64,000 nt of DNA from Gemmatimonadota bacterium (GCA_016873995.1 VGVR01000009.1:1-64000); one strand, 5' to 3'; positions 26,982 through 36,503 are shown, numbered from the stretch's first letter. Notes: generated from the letters alone by a model not told the origin. Made by a program: numbers and translations.

Positions 26982-29069
26982 ATGGCATTGGCCAAAGAGT
27001 ATCCCACCGAGCGGATCAGGAACGTGGTGGTCGTGGGCCACGGGGGGTCGGGCAAGACCAGCCTGATCGACGCGCTCGCCTACGTGTCGGGCTCGTCGAA
27101 GCGGCACGGCAACGTGGGCGACGGCTCTGCGCTCACCATGCACGCGCCCGAGGAGCAGGCACACGGCATCTCCATCCAGCTCACGCCGGCGTACGCCGAG
27201 CACATGGATGTGAAGATCAACCTGCTCGACACGCCCGGTTACCTCGACTTCGCTGGCGAGACCATATCCGCGGTGCACGTGGCCGACGCCGCCATCATCG
27301 TCGTGAGCGCCGCGGCCGGCGTCGAAGTGGGGACGGAGCGCGTGTGGGAGTACTGCGAGGCGCGTGGCATCCCGCGACTGTTCTTGATTTCGATGATGGA
27401 CAAGGAGCACGCGAACTTCGAGCGCACCTTCGCGCAGATCAAAGAGCGACTGTCGCCCAAGGCCCTGCCCGTCGAGATCCCTATCGGCGAGGGGGCTGAC
27501 TTCCACGGCATCGTCAACCTATTTACCGAGCGCGCAATCCTCTACACGAAAGGCACGACCAAGGGGGAATACGAGGAGAAGGACATTCCGCCCGAGCTCG
27601 AGGAGATCGAGCAGCGCTGGGAGAAGGACTTCCAGGAGACGCTCGCCACTACGGACGAGGCGCTGCTCGAGGAATATCTGGAGAAGGGCCACATCTCTCG
27701 GGAGCAAGAGGTCGCTGCGCTCGCGAAAGGGATGCGGGGGGCCGAGATCTTCCCCGTGTTCTGCGGTGCCGCGCCGCTCAAGTACGGCACGACCCTCTTG
27801 CTCGACGAGATCGTGGAGCTCCTGCCGAGCCCCAAGGAAGCCCGCCCCGAACGCGTAGCCGACGAGGAGCTGGTGGCGGACGACTCGGCGCCGCTGGCGG
27901 CGCTGGTGTTCAAGACCGCGTCCGAACCGCACGTCGGTGAGCTTTCGTTCTTCCGCCTCTACTCGGGGCAGGTGGCCAACGGCGCCGAGGTGGTGAACGC
28001 GTCGGACGGGCAGACGGAGAAGCTCAACCACCTGAGCATTCCGCTCGGCAAAGAGCGCGTGGAAGTCGCCAAGCTGCACGCGGGCGACATCGGGGTGGTC
28101 GCCAAGCTCAAGCACACGCATACGAACGACACGCTCAACACCAAGGCCAAGAAGATCGCTCTGGACCCCATCCAGTTCCCGGGGGCCGATATCGCCATCG
28201 CCATCAAGGGCGTGACGCGGGCCGACGAGGACAAGCTCGGCGAAGTAATTCCGCGCCTGCACGAGGAGGATCCCACGTTCTCGGCCTCGTTCAACGCCGA
28301 GTTGCAGCAGACCATCGCGCGCGGCGTGGGCGAGCTCCACCTCGACATCCAGTTCGAGCGCATGACGCGCAAGTTCGGCGTGAAGGTGGTCACCGAGCCG
28401 CCCAAGATCCCCTACCGCGAGACCATCACCAAGACGGCCGAGGGACAGGGACGCCATAAGAAGCAGTCGGGCGGCCGTGGGCAGTTCGGCGACTGCTGGA
28501 TTCGCCTGAAGCCTGCCAAGTTTGGCACGGGGTACACGTTCGTGGACGCCATCAAAGGCGGCGTGATTCCGGGGAAGTACGTGCCGTCGGTCGACCGCGG
28601 GGTGCAAGAAGCAGCCGATCGCGGCATCGTCGCCGGCTTCCCAGTCGTGGACTTCACTGCCGAGGTCTACGACGGCTCCTATCATGCGGTCGACTCGTCC
28701 GACATGGCCTTCAAGCTGGCCGGCATTCAGGCGTTCAAGTCGGTGGCGCCGAACTGCCGCCCGATCCTGCTCGAGCCGATCGTCGAGGTCGCGGTGACCA
28801 CCCCGGACGAGTACGTAGGCGACATCATGGGTGACCTGACTTCCCGGCGCGGGAAGGTTCAGGGCATGGATCCGGGCAACGGGCGCACTACCATTCGGGC
28901 TCTGGTTCCCGAGGCGGAGCTGCACAAGTACGCGGCGGCCCTGCGGTCCATGACGCAGGGGCGGGCGCACCACACCCGCAAGCCCGCGGGATATGAAGCG
29001 GCTCCCGAGCACGTCACACAGAAAGTCAAACAGGAGCGAGAGGCCGCGGAGGCCTCCAAGTCCGCATGA
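26982..29069 (+). CDS. EF-G-like translation GTPase with a degenerate G4 motif
   Basis: 695 residues with the domains of elongation factor G. G1 is intact (GHGGSGKT, residues 19-26) and G3 is DTPGY (83-87). The switch I sequence is EEQAHGISI instead of the usual ERGITI, and the G4 motif NKxD reads SMMD (137-140). The GHGGSGKT signature and overall divergence point to the EF-G-II/FusA2 class rather than the main factor. The C-terminal domains IV and V look complete. It overlaps proC by 4 bp. A role in canonical translocation is doubtful. Confidence 0.85.
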   Translation: MALAKEYPTERIRNVVVVGHGGSGKTSLIDALAYVSGSSKRHGNVGDGSALTMHAPEEQAHGISIQLTPAYAEHMDVKINLLDTPGYLDFAGETISAVHVADAAIIVVSAAAGVEVGTERVWEYCEARGIPRLFLISMMDKEHANFERTFAQIKERLSPKALPVEIPIGEGADFHGIVNLFTERAILYTKGTTKGEYEEKDIPPELEEIEQRWEKDFQETLATTDEALLEEYLEKGHISREQEVAALAKGMRGAEIFPVFCGAAPLKYGTTLLLDEIVELLPSPKEARPERVADEELVADDSAPLAALVFKTASEPHVGELSFFRLYSGQVANGAEVVNASDGQTEKLNHLSIPLGKERVEVAKLHAGDIGVVAKLKHTHTNDTLNTKAKKIALDPIQFPGADIAIAIKGVTRADEDKLGEVIPRLHEEDPTFSASFNAELQQTIARGVGELHLDIQFERMTRKFGVKVVTEPPKIPYRETITKTAEGQGRHKKQSGGRGQFGDCWIRLKPAKFGTGYTFVDAIKGGVIPGKYVPSVDRGVQEAADRGIVAGFPVVDFTAEVYDGSYHAVDSSDMAFKLAGIQAFKSVAPNCRPILLEPIVEVAVTTPDEYVGDIMGDLTSRRGKVQGMDPGNGRTTIRALVPEAELHKYAAALRSMTQGRAHHTRKPAGYEAAPEHVTQKVKQEREAAEASKSA

Positions 29070-29869
29070 CGAAACTCGCCGTACTCGGCGGGGGCAACCT
29101 CGGACGCGCGCTCGCCCTCGGGTGGGTCGCAGCGGGGCGCTTCAAGCCTTCCGACATTCGCGTGACCCGCCGCCAGGCCGACAAGCTGCAGGACCTGGCC
29201 GAGCTCGGCTACGTGACGAGCGGTGACAACGCCGCCGCGATCCGCGACGCCGACCTGATCATCCTGGCGGTACAGCCGCAGCAGCTGGACGACTTGCTCG
29301 CCGACATCGCGGGTGGGTTGGACGAGCGGAAGCATCGACTCATCTCGGTGGTGACCGGTGTGTCGATCGCGCAGATTCGTAGCCGCATCGGCACGCGTGT
29401 GCCGCTCGTGCTGGCCATGCCCAACACGGCGGTCTCGATCCGCGAATCGATGACGTGCCTGGCGGCGGGCGACGAGTCGGAGAAGGCACTCGCCGAAGCC
29501 ACGGCGCTCTTCGACCTCGTCGGGCGGACCCTCGTCATCCAAGAAGAGATGATGGCTCCCGCGACTGCGCTGTGTGCGTGCGGCGTAGCGTTCTTCTTGC
29601 GCTGCATCCGCGCGGCCTCGCAGGGCGGCATCGAGATCGGCTTCCACCCGGAGGATGCGCTCCTGCTCGCGAGTCAGACCGCGCGTGGGGCCGCCTCGCT
29701 CAGCCTGCGTGAGGGCGCGCACCCGGAAGGCGAGATCGACCGAGTGACGACGCCACGCGGCTGCACGATCGTGGGGCTCAACGAGATGGAGCACCGGGGC
29801 CTGTCTTCGGCGCTGATCAAGGGCCTGATCGTGTCCGCTCGCGCGGCGGAGAACCTCTACTCGGAGTAG
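29066..29869 (+). CDS. proC: Pyrroline-5-carboxylate reductase
   Basis: 267 residues. It reduces pyrroline-5-carboxylate to proline with NAD(P)H. The Rossmann motif LAVLGGGNLGRALALG is at the N-terminus, followed by ILAVQPQQLDDLL, LVLAMPNTAVSI, and the C-terminal helical domain with QTARGAASL and VTTPRGCTIVGLNEME, the family signature. The ATG overlaps the stop of the EF-G-like gene. Length and motifs are standard. Confidence 0.94.
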   Translation: MTKLAVLGGGNLGRALALGWVAAGRFKPSDIRVTRRQADKLQDLAELGYVTSGDNAAAIRDADLIILAVQPQQLDDLLADIAGGLDERKHRLISVVTGVSIAQIRSRIGTRVPLVLAMPNTAVSIRESMTCLAAGDESEKALAEATALFDLVGRTLVIQEEMMAPATALCACGVAFFLRCIRAASQGGIEIGFHPEDALLLASQTARGAASLSLREGAHPEGEIDRVTTPRGCTIVGLNEMEHRGLSSALIKGLIVSARAAENLYSE

Positions 29870-30013
29870 GTGGCCGCGATGGACCTGGGTGCGCTCGCGC
29901 AGATCGGCGAGCTCGTTGGCCCCAGCTTCATCCGTCCGGTTGCCGTCCGTGTCCCGTCCAGCATATTCACGGGCCCTGGGCCCTATTCGACGTAAACTCC
30001 CGCGAGACATTCC

Positions 30014-30517
30014 ATGGCGCTCACCAAGTCCGAGTTGATCGGCTCCCTCCAGAACGAAGTCCGCATCTTGGTCCACCTTGCGAGCAAGATCGACCGCTCG
30101 AAGCTCGACTACCGCCCCACGCCGAAGCAGCGCAGTACGATGGAGCTCGTCCGCTACCTGACGCTGATGGGCCCGCAGCTCGTCCAATCGACCAAGTCGG
30201 GCGCCTTCGATGAGACGTCTTGGGGCGCCGCGGTGGCCGCCGCCGACGCCATGAACCTCGACCAAGCGATCGCTCGCATCGCCGCACAAAGCGACGAGTA
30301 CGCGAAGTCGATCGGCAGCATGTCCGATGCCGATTTAGCGGCGGACGTGGAGATGTTCGGTCGGAAGTCGTCCAAGGGGGCGTTCATCGTCAACAACGTA
30401 CTGGCTGGGCACGCCGCCTACCGCACGCAGCTCTTCTGCTATCTGAAGTCGTGCGGCCGCGAGGAGCTCAACACGATGAACCTGTGGGTGGGCATGGACG
30501 CGCCCATGGGGGCGTAG
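30014..30517 (+). CDS. DinB-like four-helix protein
   Basis: 167 residues, no signal peptide. The pattern of four helices with a final AGHAAYRTQLFCYLKSCG and a conserved ELNTMNLWVGMD tail is that of DinB/DUF1993-like proteins found in Gemmatimonadota and Acidobacteria. Only one of the usual metal-binding histidines is obvious. Function is unknown. It is convergent with the lipid A deacylase-like gene, 67 bp away. Confidence 0.7.
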   Translation: MALTKSELIGSLQNEVRILVHLASKIDRSKLDYRPTPKQRSTMELVRYLTLMGPQLVQSTKSGAFDETSWGAAVAAADAMNLDQAIARIAAQSDEYAKSIGSMSDADLAADVEMFGRKSSKGAFIVNNVLAGHAAYRTQLFCYLKSCGREELNTMNLWVGMDAPMGA

Positions 30518-30584
30518 CGCGCTTCGGGTGTCGACGATGTGCCGCCGACCGAGGTGACGGTCGCGCCTGGGCGACGGTGAACGA

Positions 30585-31262
30585 TCAGCCGAGCGGAACG
30601 CTCACGAAGAGCACGTGCGAGTTGAGCCCGGGGTTCACGTCCGCGAGTCCGGCATTGGAGACGTGATGCCGACGATACCCGAACGTCGCTCCGGACGACG
30701 CGGGCCACGGGAAGCGTAGTCCGAGGCCGACTTCGCCCACGAAGTTCATGCGCGCTCCGTTGGCCGCGAGCGCGGGGGTTCCGAACCACAGGAGCCCTAC
30801 GGCGAGGTCGGCTTCGGCGCGGAATCGGCCCAGGCCGACCCAGCCTCGCAGTCCCGCGGGCTTCGCGCCCAAGCCGAGCGTGGACCGTCGCTCGGCCGTC
30901 GAGGGAAGGGACCACCCCGCCCGGGTTCGGATGGCCGCCTCAACAGGGTTGTTCCGGAGGATGAGGAGCGGAACGAGGCGCAGTTGGTACTCGAGCCCCG
31001 ACCGGTGACCCAGCCGGAGGGGGATCGCGAGCTCGAGCTCCAGCGCCGTGACCGACACGGGTGCGAGCAGGTCCTGGCCTCCGCAGACGGAGCAGGGTGG
31101 GGGGTGCGCCGAGGTGCTCGAGCCCACCGAGTGCGTCAGCGTGACCGCGAGGCGGCTGTCGTCCGTTTGGGCGTCCAGCGTGCCGGCGAACGCAAAGCTG
31201 GCCGTTGCCGCCATGACGGTGCGCGCCCAGGTCCGTGGCTGGAGATTCCGATTCGGGCGCAT
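30585..31262 (-). CDS. PagL-like lipid A 3-O-deacylase / acyloxyacyl hydrolase
   Basis: 225 residues: a signal peptide (ATASFAFAGTLDAQ) and a small outer-membrane beta-barrel of alternating strands. The C-terminal RRHHVSNAGLADVNPGLNSH carries the PagL His-Ser active-site signature (HHVSNAG) followed by NPG. PagL removes an acyl chain from lipid A at the outer membrane. The Cys pair CSVCGG near the N-terminus is unusual. ATG 31262 is chosen; the frame extends upstream to 31427 but that part is Arg-rich and unlike a leader. It is divergent from the sdh operon. Confidence 0.72.
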   Translation of the reverse strand: MRPNRNLQPRTWARTVMAATASFAFAGTLDAQTDDSRLAVTLTHSVGSSTSAHPPPCSVCGGQDLLAPVSVTALELELAIPLRLGHRSGLEYQLRLVPLLILRNNPVEAAIRTRAGWSLPSTAERRSTLGLGAKPAGLRGWVGLGRFRAEADLAVGLLWFGTPALAANGARMNFVGEVGLGLRFPWPASSGATFGYRRHHVSNAGLADVNPGLNSHVLFVSVPLG

Positions 31263-31400
31263 CTCCAATAGTAGGCGATACGGCCGGTTGCCGTCCGCCC
31301 CTCGCGCGGCATATTTCGGCGGCCTTGCGACCGGGGCCGCCGACTTCGGGCCTTCCCGGCGCGTGCAACGTCGTCCGCGAAGGACTCGAAAGGGGATTCG

Positions 31401-32234
31401 ATGCCGTCCATGCCGGCCCTGCCGCACAAAGTCACGGCGCTTCCGGTCAAGCGTAGCTTCGGCGAGACCATGCGGACCGACGCATGGTGGATCCAGCCCG
31501 TCGCCGTCGGCCTCGGCTTCTTGGCCTTCATCGTCTACTCGACCTGGGCCGCCCTACAGGGCGGTTTCTATCATTCCGGCAACCTGCTGTCGCCTTTCTA
31601 CTCGCCGGAGCTCTGGTATCCGGCGGGTGCGCCGTCCGAGCACGCGCTCTTCGGCGCGCAGCCGGGGTGGTGGCCGAGCTTCCTACCGTATTCGCCCGCG
31701 ATGGTGATCCTGTGGGCGCCGGTGAGCTTCCGTCTCACCTGCTACTACTACCGCGGCGCCTACTACAAGGCGTACTGGCCAGGTCCGCCGTCGTGCTCCG
31801 TCGGCACGCCCGGCACTGGCTACATCGGCGAGCGGCGCTTCCCGCTCATCCTGCAGAACATCCATCGTTACACGCTCCCGTTTGCGCTCATCCTGCTGGT
31901 CTTCCTGTTGATGGATGCGTGGAACGCGCTCTGGTTCGCGACCGCGGCGGGCGGTGAAGAGTTCGGCGTCAGCATCGGTACGCTCGTGCTCACTCTCAAC
32001 GTGACGCTGCTCGGCGCGTACACGTTCGGCTGCCACTCGCTGCGCCACCTCGTGGGGGGCGGCATCGACCGTCTCGCGGGACGGCCCGTGCGACGCACTA
32101 CGTACGAGTGCGTGAGCTGGTGCAACAAGCGCCATATGCGCTTCGCCTGGTTCTCTCTCTTCTGGGTCGGCTTCTCCGACGTCTACGTCCGGCTCTGCGC
32201 GATGGGGATCTGGTCCGACCTGAGGCTCTTCTGA
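31401..32234 (+). CDS. Succinate dehydrogenase membrane anchor, Sdh1-like
   Basis: 277 residues with about five membrane helices. It sits directly ahead of sdhA and sdhB, overlapping sdhA by one base. Typical motifs of this anchor type are RLTCYYYRGAYYKAYWPGPPSC (split over residues 111-132), FGCHSLRHLVGG (209-220) and TYECVSWCNKRHMRFAW (234-250). Cysteines and histidines at 114, 132, 211, 212, 216, 237, 241 and 245 could bind a metal centre. The mycobacterial Sdh1 anchor carries a membrane-embedded Rieske-type cluster, and this protein is the best candidate for an equivalent. AAAGGGG precedes the ATG. Confidence 0.85.
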   Translation: MPSMPALPHKVTALPVKRSFGETMRTDAWWIQPVAVGLGFLAFIVYSTWAALQGGFYHSGNLLSPFYSPELWYPAGAPSEHALFGAQPGWWPSFLPYSPAMVILWAPVSFRLTCYYYRGAYYKAYWPGPPSCSVGTPGTGYIGERRFPLILQNIHRYTLPFALILLVFLLMDAWNALWFATAAGGEEFGVSIGTLVLTLNVTLLGAYTFGCHSLRHLVGGGIDRLAGRPVRRTTYECVSWCNKRHMRFAWFSLFWVGFSDVYVRLCAMGIWSDLRLF

Positions 32235-34054
32235 TGTCGGCTCACCAGACGTTCGAGCACGACGTCATCGTCATCGGCGCAGGGGGCGCCGGCCTCCGTG
32301 CTGCTATCGCCGCGGCGGCGGGTGGAGCGAAGGTCGGCTTGGTCTGCAAGTCGCTGCTCGGCAAAGCGCACACCGTCATGGCCGAGGGCGGCGTAGCCGC
32401 CGCGCTCTCCAACGCGGACGACCGCGACAGCTGGAAGGTGCATTTCGCGGATACCATGCGCGGCGGCCAGTACCTGAACTCCTGGCGCATGGCCGAGCTG
32501 CACGCCAAGGAAGCTCCGGACCGCGTGCGCGAGCTGGAGGCCTGGGGGGCGCTGCTCGACCGCACCAAGGATGGTCGCATCAACCAGCGCAACTTCGGCG
32601 GACACAAGTACCCGCGCCTCGCGCACGTCGGCGACCGCACGGGCCTCGAGATGATCCGCACCCTCCAGGACCACGGGATCCATCAGGGGATCGACGTGCA
32701 CATGGAGGTGACGGTCACCAAGCTGCTCGTGGACGGTGGCCGCTGCGTGGGCGCGTTCGCCTACGACCGCGAGCGCGGTCGCTTCAAGGTCTTCAAGGCC
32801 AAGGCGGTGGTGCTCGCCACGGGCGGCATCGGCCGGGCCTATCTGATCACGAGCAACAGTTGGGAGTACTCGGGCGACGGCCACTCGCTCGCGTACCACG
32901 CCGGCGCCGAGCTGGTGGACATGGAGTTCGTGCAGTTCCACCCGACCGGCATGGTGTGGCCGCCGAGCGTGCGCGGCATCCTGGTCACGGAGGGCGTGCG
33001 CGGCGAAGGCGGCGTGCTCAAGAACAGCGAGGGGCGCCGCTTCATGTTCGACGACATCCCGCCGCTCTATCAGGGGCAGACGGCGGACTCGCCCGAGGAG
33101 GGGTGGCGCTACGTGATCGGCGACAAGAGCGCGCGCCGTCCGCCCGAGCTGCTCACCCGCGACCACGTCGCGCGCAAGATCGTCAAGGAAGTGAAGGAGG
33201 GGCGGGGGAGCCCGCACGGCGGAGTCTTCCTCGACATCGCCTGGATCAAGCAGCACATCAAGGACTCCGAGGCGCACATCAAGAAGAAGCTCCCGAGCAT
33301 GTACCACCAGTTCAAGGAACTGGCGGGCATCGACATCACCAAGGAGCCCATGGAAGTCGGGCCAACCACGCACTACGTGATGGGTGGCATCCGCGTGGAC
33401 GCGGACTCGCAGATGTCGACCACCGTGAAGGGCCTGTTCGCGGCGGGCGAGTGCGGCGGTGGGCTGCATGGCGCGAACCGGCTGGGCGGCAATTCGCTCT
33501 CCGATCTGCTGGTCTTCGGCAAGCGCGCCGGCGAGTATGCCGCGACATTCGCCAACTCCAACGGCCAGGTGAAGATCGGAGACGATCAGATCGCGCTGGC
33601 GGAGAAGGAGGCTCTCGCGCCGCTCGAGCGAGATGCGGGGGCGGACGTCGGTCCGTTCCGCCTCCAGTACGAGCTCCAGCAGCTCATGCAGGACAAAGCG
33701 GGCATCTCGCGCGAGGAGAAGGAGCTCACGGAGGCGCTCGAGGGGATCCAGAAGTTCAAGGCTCGCGCAGCGGTGATGGGCGCGGGTGGCAGCCGCGAGT
33801 ACAACCCCGGCTGGCACACCGCGCTCGACCTGCACAACCTGCTCACCGTGTCCGAGGCGGTGGCGCTCGCCGCGCGCGAGCGGAAGGAGAGCCGTGGCGC
33901 GCACGCGCGCGGCGACTATCAGGCGAAGGATGCCGAGTGGGGCAAGTACAACCTCGTCATCAAGAAGGCGCGGGACGGGAGCATGGAGATCCGCAAAGAG
34001 CCGATCTCCGCAGTTCGCCAAGACCTTCAGGACATCATCAAGGAGCAGGGCTGA
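32234..34054 (+). CDS. sdhA: Succinate dehydrogenase flavoprotein subunit
   Basis: 606 residues. It oxidises succinate to fumarate (or the reverse) and passes electrons to SdhB. The FAD-binding motif VIGAGGAGLRAA is at residues 12-23, and the FAD-linking His lies in AHTVMAEGGV. Active-site motifs include QFHPTG and the TTHYVMGGIRVD substrate region, with GECGGGLHGANRLGGNSL near the end of the FAD domain. The start at 32234 overlaps the anchor gene stop; the stop overlaps the sdhB start (TGATG). Confidence 0.96.
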   Translation: MSAHQTFEHDVIVIGAGGAGLRAAIAAAAGGAKVGLVCKSLLGKAHTVMAEGGVAAALSNADDRDSWKVHFADTMRGGQYLNSWRMAELHAKEAPDRVRELEAWGALLDRTKDGRINQRNFGGHKYPRLAHVGDRTGLEMIRTLQDHGIHQGIDVHMEVTVTKLLVDGGRCVGAFAYDRERGRFKVFKAKAVVLATGGIGRAYLITSNSWEYSGDGHSLAYHAGAELVDMEFVQFHPTGMVWPPSVRGILVTEGVRGEGGVLKNSEGRRFMFDDIPPLYQGQTADSPEEGWRYVIGDKSARRPPELLTRDHVARKIVKEVKEGRGSPHGGVFLDIAWIKQHIKDSEAHIKKKLPSMYHQFKELAGIDITKEPMEVGPTTHYVMGGIRVDADSQMSTTVKGLFAAGECGGGLHGANRLGGNSLSDLLVFGKRAGEYAATFANSNGQVKIGDDQIALAEKEALAPLERDAGADVGPFRLQYELQQLMQDKAGISREEKELTEALEGIQKFKARAAVMGAGGSREYNPGWHTALDLHNLLTVSEAVALAARERKESRGAHARGDYQAKDAEWGKYNLVIKKARDGSMEIRKEPISAVRQDLQDIIKEQG

Positions 34055-34818
34055 TGGCGGAGACAAGCGGTCAACGCCAGTTCCAGGTCTGGCGCGGCAA
34101 TTCGTCCGGTGGCGAGCTGAAGAGCTACCAGGTCGACGTCGGTCCCGGATACGTGGTGCTCGATGCCATCCACCAGATCCAGGCGGAGCAGGCCAACGAC
34201 CTCGCCGTCCGCTGGAACTGCAAGGCGGGCAAGTGTGGCTCCTGCTCGGCCGAGATCAACGGGTCTCCTCGCCTGATGTGCATGACCCGCGTAGACCAGC
34301 TCCCCGCGGACCAGCCAATCACCGTCGAGCCCATGCGCACGTTCCCGAGCGTGAAAGACCTCGTGACCGACGTGTCGTGGAACTACGAGGTGAAGCGGTC
34401 GATCCAGAAGTTCATGCCTGCGAAGCCCGATGCGCCGGACGGCACCTGGCGGATGGAGCAGTACGACGTCGAGCGCCCGCAGGAGTTCCGGAAGTGCATC
34501 GAGTGCTTCCTCTGTCAGAACGTATGCCACGTGCTGCGCGACCATCACCTGCACGACAAATTCGCGGGGCCGCGCCACTACGTGTACGTTGCGAACCTGG
34601 AGATGAACCCGATCGACACGGGGGACCGTGTCGCCCAGCTGCGTGAGGAGCTCGGCATCGGGTACTGCAACATCACCAAGTGCTGCACGAAGGTGTGCCC
34701 CGAGCACATCACCATCACCGACAACGCGATCATTCCGCTCAAGGAGCGCCTGGTCGACCGCTCGTACGATCCGGTCGCGAAGCTGCTGGGAGTCGGCGAA
34801 GGGGCAGGGAAGGAGTAG
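34054..34818 (+). CDS. sdhB: Succinate dehydrogenase iron-sulfur subunit
   Basis: 254 residues. Cluster ligands are all visible: 2Fe-2S in CKAGKCGSC plus the Cys of RLMC, 4Fe-4S in CIECFLCQNVC, and the third cluster in CNITKCCTKVCP, which with its Cys pattern fits 3Fe-4S. It carries electrons from the flavin to the membrane anchor and quinone. It is the last gene of the operon; 77 bp separate it from the next start. Confidence 0.95.
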   Translation: MAETSGQRQFQVWRGNSSGGELKSYQVDVGPGYVVLDAIHQIQAEQANDLAVRWNCKAGKCGSCSAEINGSPRLMCMTRVDQLPADQPITVEPMRTFPSVKDLVTDVSWNYEVKRSIQKFMPAKPDAPDGTWRMEQYDVERPQEFRKCIECFLCQNVCHVLRDHHLHDKFAGPRHYVYVANLEMNPIDTGDRVAQLREELGIGYCNITKCCTKVCPEHITITDNAIIPLKERLVDRSYDPVAKLLGVGEGAGKE

Positions 34819-34895
34819 TCGGCAGGATCGACGGCGGCGAACGCCGCCACGTGACGGCGTCGCGGACTTCTGGTCCGGCCGCCCGGAGGTGGACC

Positions 34896-35969
34896 ATGAG
34901 GCTCGCGCTCGCGCTGCTCGTCTCGTCCCTGGTCGCGCCCTGGCCGGCCGCCGCTCAGCAGCAGCACCTGCCCCACCACTACTTCCAGCTCGGCGACTTC
35001 GCGCTCGAGCGCGGCGGCACGCTCCCCGGCGCGCAGGTGCTCTACGTCACGCACGGCACGCTGAACGCGGACCGCTCCAACGCGATCCTCGTCCCGTCGT
35101 GGTACGGCGGCAACCACCACGGCTACGACTTCCTGATCGGAGGGGACCGCGCGATCGACCCCGCCGACTGGTTCGTCATCGTCACGGAGATGTTCGCGAG
35201 CGGCGGCTCGACCTCGCCGAGCAACATGTCGCCACCGCGCACGCACGCGACGTTTCCAGAGGTCACCATCCGCGACAACGTGGAAGCTACGCGCCGCCTG
35301 GTGACGGAGGCGTTCGGCATCACGCACCTGCGCGCCATCATCGGCTTCTCCATGGGGGCCGAGCAGGCGTTCCAGTGGGCGGTGTCGCACCCCGATTTCA
35401 TGGACCTGATCGTGCCGATCGCGGGGACCGCAAAGACGTACCCGCACGGCATCGTTCGCCTCGAGAGCGCGCTCACGCTCATCACGCAGGATCCCGAGAT
35501 CCTCGCGGGGCGCGACACGCTCTCGACCGCGGGCACGCGAGCATGGTCCCTGCACTGGTCCGCCTGGACGCGCTCCACCGAGTGGTGGAGGCGTGAGATC
35601 TTCCGCTCCGGCGCGACGCCGACGGTGGAGGCGGTGATCGCGGCCGCCTCCCGCAGGGCGCCCGGTTTCCGGCCGCACGACAGCGTGGTGCAGGGGCGCG
35701 TCTGGCAGCTGCACGACATCGGTGACACGCCCGGCTTCGGCGGGGACGTCGAGCGCGCGCTCGCGTCCATCCGGGCGCGCGTGCTCTACCTGCCCGGCGC
35801 GACCGACATGTACTTCCCACTCACCGACGCCGAGTACGAGCGCTCGTTCCTCCGAAACGTGGAGTTCGTGCCGATTCCGTCGGTGTGGGGCCATATGGCT
35901 GGCGGCGGGTCCGACCCGGCCGACCGTGCGTTCCTGAACGAAGTGATCGGACGAGAGCTACGGCGCTGA
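34896..35969 (+). CDS. Exported alpha/beta hydrolase, MetX-like
   Basis: 357 residues with a signal peptide (LALALLVSSLVAPWPAAAQ). The alpha/beta-hydrolase triad is visible: Ser in IGFSMGAEQAF, Asp in LPGATDMYFPL and His in SVWGHMAGG. Overall layout resembles homoserine O-acetyltransferases (MetX), but an exported location argues for a different ester or amide substrate. CGGAGG lies 7 bases before the ATG. The downstream cupin gene is 25 bp away and probably co-transcribed. Confidence 0.85.
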   Translation: MRLALALLVSSLVAPWPAAAQQQHLPHHYFQLGDFALERGGTLPGAQVLYVTHGTLNADRSNAILVPSWYGGNHHGYDFLIGGDRAIDPADWFVIVTEMFASGGSTSPSNMSPPRTHATFPEVTIRDNVEATRRLVTEAFGITHLRAIIGFSMGAEQAFQWAVSHPDFMDLIVPIAGTAKTYPHGIVRLESALTLITQDPEILAGRDTLSTAGTRAWSLHWSAWTRSTEWWRREIFRSGATPTVEAVIAAASRRAPGFRPHDSVVQGRVWQLHDIGDTPGFGGDVERALASIRARVLYLPGATDMYFPLTDAEYERSFLRNVEFVPIPSVWGHMAGGGSDPADRAFLNEVIGRELRR

Positions 35970-35994
35970 CCGCATCCTACACGGAGGTTCGAAG

Positions 35995-36474
35995 ATGAAG
36001 ACTCTGGCTTCGCATGTCGTCACCGCGGGCGCGGCGGCCCTCTTGGCCTCTGGCGCCACGTACGTCGCGCTCGGACGGACACCCGCCGACGCATCGACGC
36101 CTGAAGCCGCTGCTGCGCCGGCCCCGAGCCAGGCTGCCACCGGCGACGCGCAGCAGACGGTGCTCTTCGAGACGACCATGACGGACGTGCTCGGCCGCGT
36201 CGCATCGATGCGCGAGCTCGTGCGGGCTCCCGGCCTGGCGGGCACGCCGCACCGGCACCCCGGCAGCCACACCTTCGGCTACGTGCTCGAGGGGACGTAC
36301 GAGGTGCAGGTGGACGACGGTCCAGTGCGGCGGCTCGGGCCCGGCGAGGTCTTCTACGAGTACCCGGGGGCCCTGCACGCCGTCTCGCGGAACGGGAGCG
36401 CGACTGAGCCGGTTCGCTACCTGGTCTTTCAGGTGTCGGACACGACGTTGCCGGCGACCGTGCAGGAGCCGTAG
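35995..36474 (+). CDS. Exported cupin-domain protein
   Basis: 159 residues with an N-terminal hydrophobic segment and an Ala/Pro linker. The cupin barrel shows TPHRHPGSHTFGYVLEGTYEVQVDD (metal-binding His pair, Glu) and GPGEVFYEYPGALHAVSRN (second motif with His). Such single-domain cupins bind one metal; the reaction is unknown. A strong terminator follows directly after the stop, ending the hydrolase-cupin unit. Confidence 0.85.
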   Translation: MKTLASHVVTAGAAALLASGATYVALGRTPADASTPEAAAAPAPSQAATGDAQQTVLFETTMTDVLGRVASMRELVRAPGLAGTPHRHPGSHTFGYVLEGTYEVQVDDGPVRRLGPGEVFYEYPGALHAVSRNGSATEPVRYLVFQVSDTTLPATVQEP

Positions 36475-36477
36475 GGG

Positions 36478-36503
36478 GGGGCGGGGGGAGCGCCCGCCCC
36501 TTT
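36478..36503 (+). terminator. Terminator after the cupin gene
   Basis: GGGGCGGG (36478-36485) pairs with CCCGCCCC (36493-36500), loop of 7, followed by TTT. It begins 4 bases after the stop codon. Confidence 0.75.

Noticed and set aside
29870-29992. A short ORF with MDLGALAQIGELVG
   Set aside because: It faintly resembles the start of a small membrane-protein family, but only about 14 residues fit and there is no hydrophobic helix.
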